From positions 192,775 to 256,774 of the forward strand of contig CM075104.1 in the NCBI GenBank assembly GCA_037576195.1: DNA of 64,000 bases. Direction: 5' to 3'. Source of the stretch: Phytoseiulus persimilis (Eukaryota; Arthropoda; Arachnida; Mesostigmata; Phytoseiidae). The notes below the pieces were generated by a model. The model worked only from the letters and a program-made list of their open reading frames with translations. It did not search any database and was not told the DNA's origin. Within the stretch, counting starts at the first letter, position 1, and the number at the start of each line of letters is the position of its first letter. Below are positions 52,260 to 62,712 of this stretch, piece by piece. The position numbers were made by a program, and so were the translations under genes.

Positions 52260-53890
52260 CAAATACGAAGCCTCCGAAAGATACCATATTCCTGAAACTC
52301 CTCCGGCCTAGTATGAGAATCAGGCTCAATCCGGAATGCAAAATGAATCAGAGGCCCGATCATGGCGATTCTTAGAGATGTTGATCGATTATTGATTTTG
52401 AATAAGAGTCCCAACTGTGAGAGGAGCGAGGACAGTGTGTCATGTTCGGATACTGAGTTTCTGACAGAGAATACGTCTCATGAGATGCCGTCTATGAGTC
52501 TTGGGAGCGGAAATTCGCTGTTTCGGTATGACGTCACGTTCAGGCTATGGCAAGTGTCTAGAGCGAGTTTCGAGATTCGACCTAATATCTTCCACTCCGG
52601 CGTAATGAGTGAGTTTTCGTTGTAGATTAAGGGTCAGCGAATGTCAATTACAAGGAAATACAGCTCAGCTCTCTTGAGGATCCTCGCATGTCAGCTCATG
52701 CTCAGCCGTCGCTGGGCTGGAAGTTGCGGATACCATGCTGTGTCTAACATACCCGCCACTTACCCGCCGCTTATTCGAGCCCAAGCTTCACGTCGATCGA
52801 ACGACATTCCTGTGGGTTGCGTGTTGCGTAACGTCGCCGAGTCGAGGCACAGAAACCGCTCACGGGTCTTCGCCGCCAGGAGGTGTGGGTCGAACAGGGT
52901 TATCGGCCACCCCGAGCGGTATCAAAAACTGAGCCGCTCGGCGAGTGGTTCCTCCGTTTGCCGTTCTGATTCTGTACGTCCGAGCCACTCCACCCCGACC
53001 GGGGTGACGACTCTCTATCCGGACGAGGGGCCATTGGATGCAAGCAACATTTTCTTCTTTCAGGAGATAAACATCGCCGTTTGACATCGCCTCCGCCGCG
53101 GTTCCGCGAACCCGTTGGGCAGAGCGTAGCTGTAGAGTGTATTGGCGACGACAGCGGAACGCCAAGGATTTGGAGAAGTTCGTCCGCGTGGCGACCGAGT
53201 CTCTCAGGGCGTCTCCCGAAACAGCTCCATACGGGCCGAGCCTGTCCAACGGCAAACCTGAAACGAGTGAGCGAACGAATGGTCCCACGTGGATCGGTAG
53301 AGCTGGCGTGTGGGGTGCTGGCGAATCGACACCGGACTCGTCATAACTTATCAGCCTGTCGTTGATGACGGCGGCTAGTTATTCGGCGATCGTTCGTAGC
53401 TCTCCGAACTACATATGAGAGACGGAATTCGCTATGTGTGGATGGAGTCGACCGACAGAGAGCGCAGACAGTAGTTTGACGCGGAGGGGGAAGGGGGGTG
53501 TATCGACAACGAGAGATATAGAAGGGAACGTCGCAGGGAACGAAACGAGAGTGAGTGGAAGAGAGTACAGAGGATAAGGCGGAGCGCCGAGGGTGACCAG
53601 ACTGAATAACTGAGCTATAAATACTATGGGAGTGTATGGGGAGTGAGTGCGCTAGTTTATAAAGGCCCCTCAAACGGTCACATTAGCAGCCGTGGTGAAA
53701 AAGATCAACAGTAATGAAGTTCAGTGAAGAAAGGAGAGAGAAGACAGAGCGACCGTAAACGACGAAGAACGAGATGGGAGAAGAGGCAGCAAAAACACAG
53801 AGGAGGGTCAAGGCGGGAATGAAAATGCTGAAGCAAGTCGGCGACACTCTCACCCATAGCATGGTAATTCCAGTTGAAAATCGTCATCGA
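52260..53890. other. Non-coding part of unit 1
   Basis: ORFs of up to 147 codons exist on both strands here, but the diverged third copy (60690-62240) does not keep any of those frames, so I do not call a gene. No motif recognised. A CTATAAATAC TATA-like sequence is at ~53615 and AATAAAAAT at ~53902. Confidence 0.5.
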
Positions 53891-53894
53891 TCGT

Positions 53895-54010
53895 CTATAT
53901 AAATAAAAATCCAGGGTCTGTTTGTTTGTTTGTCCCCAATAGACTCCTCCGGTTCTGATCGGATCGACCTGGAACAAATTGCGTAATGTAGGGCGGCTCA
54001 CCGGGAAGGA
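53895..54010. mobile_element. TE-like leader with GTTTGTTTGTTTGTCC
   Basis: ATAAATAAAAATCC..GTCTGTTTGTTTGTTTGTCC followed by AATAGACTCCTCCGG and CGGATCGACC. This arrangement resembles ends of widespread arthropod interspersed repeats. Family not identified. Present again at 58405-58520 in unit 2. Confidence 0.4.
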
Positions 54011-55107
54011 CACGGAGGGATGATTCCGAGACCAATCTGACCATACTTTTCAAAAGCTGGAGGGGTGATTCCGGGACCAATCTGACTATCCTCTCTCAAG
54101 TCTGGAGGGGTGATTCCGAGACCAATCTGACCATCCTCCCCAAAGGCTGGGGAGGGGGGGGGGGGAGTGATACCGAGACCAATCTGACCATCCCCTCCTG
54201 AGTCTGGAGAGGTTATTCTGAGACCAGTCTGACCATACTCTTCAAAAGCTGGTGGGGTGATTCCGGGACCAATCTGACCATTCTCTTTCAAGTCTGGAGG
54301 GGCGATTCCGAAACCAATCTGACCATACTCTTCAAAAGCTGGAGGGGTGATTTCAGGACCAATCGGACCATCCTCTCCCAAGTCTGGAGGGGTGATTCCA
54401 GGACCAGTCTGACCACACTCCTCGAAAGCGGGAGGGGAATTCCCAGAACCAGTCTGACCATACTTTCAAAAAGCTGGAGGGTTGATTCCCTGACCTATCT
54501 GACCATACTCTTCTGAGTCTGGAGGGTTGAGTTCGGGATCAATCTAACCATATTTTTCAAAAGCTGGAGGGGTGATTCCGGGACAAATCTGACCATACTC
54601 CTCCAAGCCTGGAGGGGTGATCCCAGAACCAGTCTGACCATACTTTTCAAGACCTGTAGGGGTGATTCCGAGACCAATCTGGCCAAACTTTCCAAAACCT
54701 GGAGAGGTTATTCCGAGACCAATCTGGCCAAACTTTCCAAAACCTGGAGAGGTTATTCCGAGACCAGTCTGACCATACTTTCCAAGAGCTGGAGGGGTGA
54801 TTTCGGGACCAATCTGACCATCATCTCCCAAGTCTGGAGGGGTGATTCCGAGACCAATCTGACCATACTTTTCCAAGTCTGGAGGGCGATTCCGAGACCA
54901 ATCTGACCATACTTTTCCAAGTCTCGAGGGGTGATTCTGAGGCCAATATGACCATACTTTCCCAAGTCGAGAGGGGTGATTCCGAGCCCGATCTGATCAT
55001 TACTTCCCAAGTGTGGAGGGGTGATTCCGAGACAAATCTGACCGCACTTCTCCGAACCTGGGGGGGGGGGGGATGATCACGAGACCAATCTGACCATACT
55101 CCTCAAA
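54011..55107 (-). repeat. 45-bp minisatellite array 2 (~24 units)
   Basis: Units CTGGAGGGGTGATTCCGAGA followed by CCAATCTGACCATACTTTTC, the reverse complement of array 1. Contains poly-G runs (~54149 and ~55060). Repeat ORFs in it encode the same 15-residue motif family (QIGLGITPPxxxxYG and others) and are not called as genes. Confidence 0.92.
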
Positions 55108-55807
55108 ACCATGATGCTGACCCAGTGAAGACAGAGAGAAAAGTGCCCCGATGCCAGGGCAGGATCCTTCCGAGGATCGGTGGCCGCTCCCGAAGGTCTC
55201 ATGACACTACATGTAAGGCAATGTTTGTCTGTCAGCAGTAGACTCCCGGAGCAAGGGACGGGCCGGCCAGCGTAGTCGGCCGAAGGCCGGCTAGTATTCT
55301 ATACGAATGAGGCGTTGTCCTTGCTCATGTCGAATCCCGAGTGCCCGAATTTCTGCCAAGTTTGGGCCGGGTCAAAAATGTTCGGGAACCATTGATCTAG
55401 CCCATCTGATTCGGCCGCAAGGACTTGGGAGATTCTCGTTGCAGCATTGCTCAAAGTCATTCTCGGCTCGACTCAAGCTATTTCCGCGTCTCGAGGGCAT
55501 AGGTATTAAACTTCTTGGCTCGGGTGGATTGTTTACAGCGAATACCAGGCACGAGCTCTTACTATATGACAAAACCTATGAATCCTGCGCTTAAGCTCCC
55601 TTCAATGATTCCGATTCTCGGAGGGAAAGAGCGAGGTACTTCCGACGGGCCGCATATTTAAGGAAGGCCCGAAAAAACTGGGTACCACTGAAGTAAGGAC
55701 TTCTGCACATCGATCGCGGCGCGAATCACTCTCGTAGCACGATCCATCCGACAGGTGCCTATCGCCACGATGGGCGAGGCTACATGGGAGCGATTTTCGT
55801 TTGTGAA
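55108..55807. other. Spacer between minisatellite and secreted-protein gene
   Basis: No gene seen. Holds an imperfect palindrome GGCCGGCCAGCGTAGTCGGC followed by CGAAGGCCGGC near 55260. It is the 3' flank of the minus-strand gene that ends at 55852. Confidence 0.5.
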
Positions 55808-55808
55808 A

Positions 55809-55814
55809 TTTATT
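55809..55814 (-). terminator. Polyadenylation signal of secreted-protein gene copy 1
   Basis: AATAAA on the minus strand (TTTATT on plus), 38 bp beyond the stop codon. The same signal follows copy 2 (~59728-59733). Confidence 0.75.
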
Positions 55815-55851
55815 CAATAAGAACTGGAAAGTCGGTTGCGGAAGCGATCGA

Positions 55852-56502
55852 TCACTGCGTGGCACAGTCCTTCACGGCAGCGATGACGTCCTTTACGAGC
55901 TCGCGTCCTTTCTCTCGGAGATCGTCGAAGTTGCCACGGTTGTCGTCGCGGAATCGGATGGCGATCTCATTGACGGACTCGGCGAGTTCGGAAGTCTTTT
56001 CAGACACAATGGGGATGACTTCGGTGATCAACTCGCGTCCAGTGATCACAACGCACCTAGCCTTATCGAAGAAGCCGCCAGCGTTGTTGACACAATTTTC
56101 GTAATTGGAGCGAGCTTGGTCGAGGCTGGAAATGGATGATTCGTTTCTAACGGGAATCGAGGGGATCCCCAGGCATGCAGGCCAAAACTTACGGCTTGGT
56201 CATGGCCTCTTGGAACTCCTCAGCCTTCCTGTCGAATTCCTCTCTGACCTTGGCGGCGGACTTGTCTCCCTCTTCGGCGATTTTCTTGAGACGGCAATCA
56301 ACCTCCTCTCGGATCTGCTCGACTTGGCCCTTGAGCTCATCAATGACACACTGTCTGACTATGGACAAAACGTAAAGTTCGAGATTGAGCTTCGCCTGCC
56401 CTCTTTCGAAGAAAGCCAAAACGAGTACTCACTGTCCCTCATACTTGCGGCATCAGCCCAGGCGGCGACGAGGCAGAGCGCGACGATGGCGAATGAACGC
56501 AT
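55852..56502 (-). CDS. Secreted five-cysteine helical protein, copy 1 (three exons)
   Basis: Exons on the minus strand: 56433-56502, 56193-56358, 55852-56125 (510 bp, 169 residues). All junctions have consensus GT/AG (GTGAGT, GTCCATAG; GTAAGT, TTTCCAG). Signal peptide MRSFAIVALCLVAAWADA. The mature chain is almost entirely charged amphipathic helix (VEQIREEVDCRLKKI, KVREEFDRKAEEF) with five cysteines (RQC, VDC, ENC, ARC, KDC). No transmembrane segment. AATAAA (minus strand) lies at 55809-55814. I do not recognise the family; a small extracellular helical or lipid/ligand-binding protein is conceivable. Exon structure is fully conserved in the duplicate at 59771. Confidence 0.85.
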
Positions 56503-58520
56503 TTCGTGAAACGGAGAAGTCAAAAAACTGTGATATGCAGGAGCGATCAGTCGTCTCTTATTCGATTCGATCCCAAAACACGACGATGGAAGATCGAGGA
56601 TTAGGATTGCTCGCATGTCGGCACTCGACGATCGGAACAATGGCAGTCGTCCAATCTAAGGACGGAAGCTGTCAAATGTCGGGTGAACTCAAGGACTACA
56701 GAGCGAACCTGTCCGATCTTGAGGGACTTCAAACTGGCAGAGCATACGAAACGCGCCCCACATGCTGTTCAAATACGAAGCCTCCGGAGCGTACTATATT
56801 CCTGAAACTCCTCCAGCCTAGTATGAGAATCAGGCTCAATCAGGAATGCCAAATAAATCAGAGGCCCGATTATGGCGATTCTTACAGATGTGGATCGATT
56901 ATTGATTTTGAATAAGAGTCCCAACTGTGAGAGAAGCGAGGACAGTGTGTCATGTTCGGGTACTGAGTTTCTGACAGAGAATACGTCTCATCAGACGCCG
57001 TCAATGAGTCTTGGGAGCGGAAATTCGCTGTTCCGGTTTGACGTCACGTTCAGGCTATGGCAAGTGTCTAGAGCGAGTTTCGAGATTCGACCTAATATCT
57101 TCCACTCCGGCGTAATGAGTGAGTTTTCGTTGTAGATTAAGGGTCAGCGAATGTCAATTACAAGGAAATACAGCTCAGCTCTCTTGAGGATCCTCGCATG
57201 TCAGCTCATGCTCAGCCGTCGCTGGGCTGGAAGTTGCGGATACCATGCTGTGTCTAACATACCCGCCACTTACCCGCCGCTTATTCGAGCCCAAGCTTCA
57301 CGTCGATCGAACGACATTCCTGTGGGTTGCGTGTTGCGTAACGTCGCCGAGTCGAGGCACAGAAACCGCTCACGGGTCTTCGCCGCCAGGAGGTGTGGGT
57401 CGAACAGGGTTATCGGCCACCCCGAGCGGTATCAAAAACTGAGCCGCTCGGCGAGTGGTTCCTCCGTTTGCCGTTCTGATTCTGTACGTCCGAGCCACTC
57501 CACCCCGACCGGGGTGACGACTCTCTATCCGGACGAGGGGCCATTGGATGCAAGCAACATTTTCTTCTTTCAGGAGATAAACATCGCCGTTTGACATCGC
57601 CTCCGCCGCGGTTCCGCGAACCCGTTGGGCAGAGCGTAGCTGTAGAGTGTATTGGCGACGACAGCGGAACGCCAAGGATTTGGAGAAGTTCGTCCGCGTG
57701 GCGACCGAGTCTCTCAGGGCGTCTCCCGAAACAGCTCCATACGGGCCGAGCCTGTCCAACGGCAAACCTGAAACGAGTGAGCGAACGAATGGTCCCACGT
57801 GGATCGGTAGAGCTGGCGTGTGGGGTGCTGGCGAATCGACACCGGACTCGTCATAACTTATCAGCCTGTCGTTGATGACGGCGGCTAGTTATTCGGCGAT
57901 CGTTCGTAGCTCTCCGAACTACATATGAGAGACGGAATTCGCTATGTGTGGATGGAGTCGACCGACAGAGAGCGCAGACAGTAGTTTGACGCGGAGGGGG
58001 AAGGGGGGTGTATCGACAACGAGAGATATAGAAGGGAACGTCGCAGGGAACGAAACGAGAGTGAGTGGAAGAGAGTACAGAGGATAAGGCGGAGCGCCGA
58101 GGGTGACCAGACTGAATAACTGAGCTATAAATACTATGGGAGTGTATGGGGAGTGAGTGCGCTAGTTTATAAAGGCCCCTCAAACGGTCACATTAGCAGC
58201 CGTGGTGAAAAAGATCAACAGTAATGAAGTTCAGTGAAGAAAGGAGAGAGAAGACAGAGCGACCGTAAACGACGAAGAACGAGATGGGAGAAGAGGCAGC
58301 AAAAACACAGAGGAGGGTCAAGGCGGGAATGAAAATGCTGAAGCAAGTCGGCGACACTCTCACCCATAGCATGGTAATTCCAGTTGAAAATCGTCATCGA
58401 TCGTCTATATAAATAAAAATCCAGGGTCTGTTTGTTTGTTTGTCCCCAATAGACTCCTCCGGTTCTGATCGGATCGACCTGGAACAAATTGCGTAATGTA
58501 GGGCGGCTCACCGGGAAGGA

Positions 58521-59033
58521 CACGGAGGGATGATTCCGAGACCAATCTGACCATACTTTTCAAAAGCTGGAGGGGTGATTCCGGGACCAATCTGACTATC
58601 CTCTCTCAAGTCTGGAGGGGTGATTCCGAGACCAATCTGACCATCCTCCCCAAAGGCTGGGGAGGGGGGGGGGGAGTGATACCGAGACCAATCTGACCAT
58701 CCTCTCCTGAGTCTGGAGAGGTTATTCCGAGACCAGTCTGACCATACTTTTGAAAAGCTGGAGGGGTGATGCCGAGACCAATCTGACCATCATCTCCCAA
58801 GTCTCGAGGGGTGATTCTGAGGCCAATATGACCATACTTTTCCAAGTCGAGAGGGGTGATTACGAGCCTGATCTGATCATTACTTCCCAAGTCTGGAGGG
58901 TTGATCTCGAGACCATTCTGACAATACTTTTCCGAGTCTGGAGGGGTGATTCCGAGACAAATCTGACCGTACTTCTCCGAACCTGGAGGGGTGATCACGA
59001 GACCAATCTGACCATACTTCTCAAAACCATGAT
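58521..59033 (-). repeat. 45-bp minisatellite array 3 (~11 units)
   Basis: Same unit and orientation as array 2. The first ~4 units match array 2 closely (including the poly-G unit at ~58665); then the order of variants diverges, as expected from unequal exchange within the array. Confidence 0.92.
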
Positions 59034-59770
59034 GCTGACCCAGTGAAGAGAGAGAGAGAAAAGTGCCCCGATGCCAGGGCGGGATCCTCCCGAGAATCGT
59101 TGGCCGCTCCCGAAGGTCTCATGACACTACATGCAAGGCAATGTTTGTCTGTCAGCAGTAGACTCCCGAAGCAAGGGACGGGTCGGCCAGCGTAGTCGGC
59201 CGAAGGCCGGCCAGTATTCTATACGAATAAGAAGTTGTCCCTGCTCATGTCGAATCCCGAGTGCCCGAATTTCTGCCAAGTCTGGGCCGGGTCAAAAATG
59301 TTCGGGAACCATTGATTTAGCCCATCTGATTCGGCCGCAAGGACTTGGGAGATTCTCGGTGCCGCATTGCTCACAGTCATTCTCGGCTCGACTCAAGCTA
59401 TTTCCGCGTCTCGAGGGCATAGGTATCGAACTTCTTAGCTCAGGTGGATTGTTTACAGCGAATTACAGGCACGAGCTCTTACTATATGACAAAACCTATG
59501 AATCCTGCGCTTGAGCTCCCTTCAATGAGTTCCGATTCTCGGAGGGAAAGAGCGAGGTACTTCCGACGGGCCGCATATTTAAGGGAGGCCCGAAAACTGG
59601 GTACCACTGGAGTAAGGACTTCTGCACATCGATCGGGTCGCAAATCACTCTCGTAGCACGATCCATCCGACGGGTGCCTATTGCCACGATGAGAGAGGCT
59701 ACATGGGAGCGATTTTCGTTTGTGAAATTTATTCAATAAGAACTGGAAAGTCGGTTGCGGAAGCGATCGA

Positions 59771-60422
59771 TCACTGCGTGGCACAGTCCTTCACGGCAGC
59801 GATGACGTCCTTTACGAGCTCGCGTCCTTTCTCTCGGAGATCGTCGAAGTTACCACGGTTGTCGTCGCGGAATCGGATGGCGATCTCATTGACGGCCTCG
59901 GCGAGTTCGGAAGTCTTTTCAGACACAATGGGGATGACTTCGGTGATAAACTCGCGTCCAGTGATCACAACGCACCTAGCCTTATCAAAGAAGCCGCCAG
60001 AGTTGTTGACACAATTTTCGTAATTGGAGCGAGCTTGGTCGAGGCTGGAAATGGATGATTCGTTTCTAACGGGAATCGAGCGGACCCCCCAGGCATGCAG
60101 GCCAAAACTTACGGCTTGGTCATGGCCTCTTGGAACTCCTCAGCCTTCCTGTCGAATTCCTCTCTGACCTTGGCGGCGGACTTGTCTCCCTCTTCGGCGA
60201 TTTTCTTGAGACGGCAATCAACCTCCTCTCGGATCTGCTCGACTTGGCCCTTGAGCTCATCAATGACACACTGTCTGACTATGGACAAAACGTAGAGTTT
60301 GAGATTGAGCTCCGCCTGCCCTCTTTCGAAGAAAGTCAAAACGAGTACTCACTGTCCCTCATGCTTGCGGCATCAGCCCAGGCGGCGACGAGGCAGAGCG
60401 CGACAATGGCGAATGAACGCAT
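59771..60422 (-). CDS. Secreted five-cysteine helical protein, copy 2 (three exons)
   Basis: Exons 60353-60422, 60113-60278, 59771-60044, with exon lengths identical to copy 1 (70, 166, 274 bp). The predicted 169-residue protein differs from copy 1 at only about three positions (Ala/Ser near NNxGG, Leu/Phe after ITGRE, Ser/Ala after SELAE), all in exon 3. All five cysteines, splice signals and the signal peptide are kept. More silent than replacement change appears between copies, which fits a functional gene. Role unknown, as for copy 1. Confidence 0.85.
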
Positions 60423-60667
60423 TTCGTGAAACAGAGAAGTCAAAAAACTGTGATATGCAGGAGCGATCAGTCGTCTCTTATTCGATTCGATCCCAAACAA
60501 CGACAATGGAGTATTGAGGATTGGGATTGCTCGCATGTCGGCACTTGACGATCGGAACAATGGCAATCGTCCAATCTAAGGACGGAAGCCGTCAAATGTC
60601 GGGTGAACTCAAGGACTACAGAGCGAACCTGTCCGATCTTGAGGGACTTCAAACTGCCAGAGCATAC

Positions 60668-62355
60668 GAAACGCGCCCCACATGCTGTTCAAATACGAAG
60701 CCTCCGAAACGTACTATATTCCTGAAACTCCTCCGGCCTAGTATGAGAACCAGGCTCAATCAGGAATGCAGAATAAATCAGAGGCCCGATCATGGCGATT
60801 CTTACAGATGTGGATCGATTATTGATTTTGAATAAGAGTCCCAACTGTGGGAGGAGCGAGGACTGTGTGTCATGTTCGGGTACTGAGTTTCTGACAGAGA
60901 ATACGTCTCATCAGACGCTGTCTATGAGTCTTAGGAACGGAAGTTCGCTGTCCCGATATGACGTCACGTTCAGGCTATGGCAAGTGTCTAGAGCGAGTTC
61001 CAAGATCCGACCCAATTTCTTCCACTCCGGCGTAGTGAGTGAGTTTTCGTTGTGGGCTAAGGGTCAGCGAATGTCAAATACAAGGAAATCCAGCTCAGTT
61101 CTCTTGAGGAATTTTCGCATGTCCGGCCGTCGCTAGGCTGGAAGTTGCGGGGAACATGCTGTGTCTACCATACCCGCCACTACTTATTCGAGACGAAGCT
61201 TCACTTCGATCGCACGGAATTCATGTGGGTTGCGTGTTGCCTAACGTCGCCGAGTCGAGGCACAGGAACCGCCCACGGGTCTTCGCCGCCAGGAGGTGTG
61301 GGTCGAACAGGGTTGTCGGCCACCTCGAGCGGTTTGAAAACTAAGCCGCTCGGCGTGTGGTTCTTCCATTTGCCGTTCTGATTCTGTTCGTCCGAGCGAC
61401 TCCATCCCGACCGGGGTGACAACTCTCTATTCGGACGAGTGGCATTGAATGCGAGCGACATTTTCTTCCGTCAGGAGACAAACATCGCCGAGTGAAATCG
61501 CCTCCGACGTGGTTCCGCGAACGCATTCGCGATACCAGCGGAGCGACAAAGATTTGGAGTAGTTCGTCCGAGCGGTGACCGAGTCTCTCAGGGCGTCTCC
61601 CGAGACCATTCCATTCGGGCCAAGCCTGTCCTACGGCAACCATGAAACGAGTGAGCGAACGTGTGTTTCCACGAGGATTAGTTGAGCTGGCGGGAGAGGT
61701 GTTGGCGAATCGAGACCGGACTCGACATATCTCATCAGCGTGTCGTTGATAACGGCGGCTAAGTTCTTGACAATTGTCCGTAGCTCTCCGAACTGTGAGA
61801 GACGGAACTCGATATGTGTCGATGCAGTCTGCCGGTAGAGAGCGCAGACAGTAGTTGGACGTGAAGGGGAGAGAGGGATGGGTCGAGAACGAGGGATATA
61901 GAGCGGAACGTCGTAGGTAGAGAAGATAAGAGCGTATGGAAGAGAGCACAGAGAATAAGGCAAAGCGCCGAGGGTGACTAGACTGAATGACTGAGCAATA
62001 AATACTTCGGGAGTGTGAAGAGTGTGGGTGCGCTGGTCCATATCGGCTCCTCACACGCTCACATTAGCAACGGTGGTGAAGAAGAATAACAGTGTCGAAG
62101 TACAGTGGGAAGAAAAGGGAAGACCAAGTGACCGGGAACCACGGGGAACGAATTGGGAAGAGACACCAGGAACACTGAGAATGGTCATGGGGGAGATGAG
62201 AATGCTGAATCAACGATTGGTCGAGCAATGAAGACGGGGGGAAGATGGAGGGGAATACACGAAAAAAGTTGGAAGAAGAGAGCGTCTCGTTGACACCTCC
62301 ACATCGTTGAGAGCATTCTCAGTTGGGACCGTAGCTGTGGGACAGGTGTGGTTAA
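60668..62355. repeat. Segmental tandem duplication, unit 3 (diverged, truncated)
   Basis: Begins with the same GAAACGCGCCCCACATGC and follows units 1/2 up to ~62220, but with many substitutions and indels (for example 61125-61210 and 61790-61800). No minisatellite or secreted-protein gene: it is cut by the LTR at 62356. No gene is supported within it. Confidence 0.88.
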
Positions 62356-62712
62356 TGTTGGATTTTAGTCCACTGTGCTCAGTCGGTGGACACTCGATCT
62401 GGAAGTACGGTCTGTGGTCTGGAAGATCACGGCACGAAATAAACAGACAGGGGTCTGTTGCTCTCACTTAGCTCCTCTAGGGCATTGTCTTTATTGCGTG
62501 TATATATACCCAACAAAGAGTGTGGGTTTGCATGAGCCGAAGGCGGATGGCCTTCGGCTCAGGGTTACATACAATTCTCGGATACTGCTGTACTGTATCT
62601 CCCAGTGAGGGCTTATCGCCCACGGTACTGTATTACCGTTCCCGTATACACTAAACTGACCGTCTGAACTAAGACGTGTTTCAGATACCAGGAACGGAGT
62701 GATATTTCAACA
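62356..62712 (-). repeat. 3' LTR of a minus-strand LTR element entering from the right
   Basis: 357 bp, TGTTGGATTTT...ATATTTCAACA, same family as the solo LTR at 50499-50862. It is not flanked by a target duplicate. To its right lies a purine-rich tract on the minus strand (CTGAGGGAGGA, 62713-62723), so it is a 3' LTR with its internal region at 62713 and beyond. Minus strand has TATATATACAC then AATAAAG. Hairpin at 62534-62560. Confidence 0.88.
62534..62560. other. Hairpin in LTR (11-bp perfect stem, 5-nt loop)
   Basis: GAGCCGAAGGC, loop GGATG, GCCTTCGGCTC. Stem identical to that at 50683-50709. Confidence 0.75.

Larger units (their letters stand above)
52239..56749. repeat. Segmental tandem duplication, unit 1 (4511 bp)
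   Basis: Starts GAAACGCGCCCCACATGC, the same as units 2 (56750) and 3 (60668). Content: ~1.65 kb of apparently non-coding DNA (52260-53900), a short TE-like stretch (53890-54000), minisatellite array 2, ~740 bp spacer, and the secreted-protein gene. From ~52620 to ~54150 it looks nearly base-identical to unit 2 (57130-58660). Confidence 0.92.
56750..60667. repeat. Segmental tandem duplication, unit 2 (3918 bp)
   Basis: Same order of parts as unit 1. It is ~590 bp shorter, mostly because minisatellite array 3 has fewer units than array 2. The flank before it (...AGAGCATAC) recurs before unit 3, giving true head-to-tail register. The near-identity of 57130-58660 with unit 1 indicates very recent duplication, gene conversion or a possible assembly duplicate. 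Confidence 0.92.

Noticed and set aside
51652..52375. Long ORFs (up to 309 codons) over minisatellite array 1
   Set aside because: They result from a stop-free 45-bp unit and occur in several frames on both strands; no start context, intron or non-repeat domain supports a gene.
52641..53673. ORFs of 94-147 codons, duplicated at 57151-58183
   Set aside because: Identical only because the DNA is duplicated; the diverged third copy breaks the frames, so no coding constraint is visible.
53998..55010. Minus-strand repeat ORFs in minisatellite array 2
   Set aside because: Same reason: 15-codon unit without stops; frame changes between neighbouring units.
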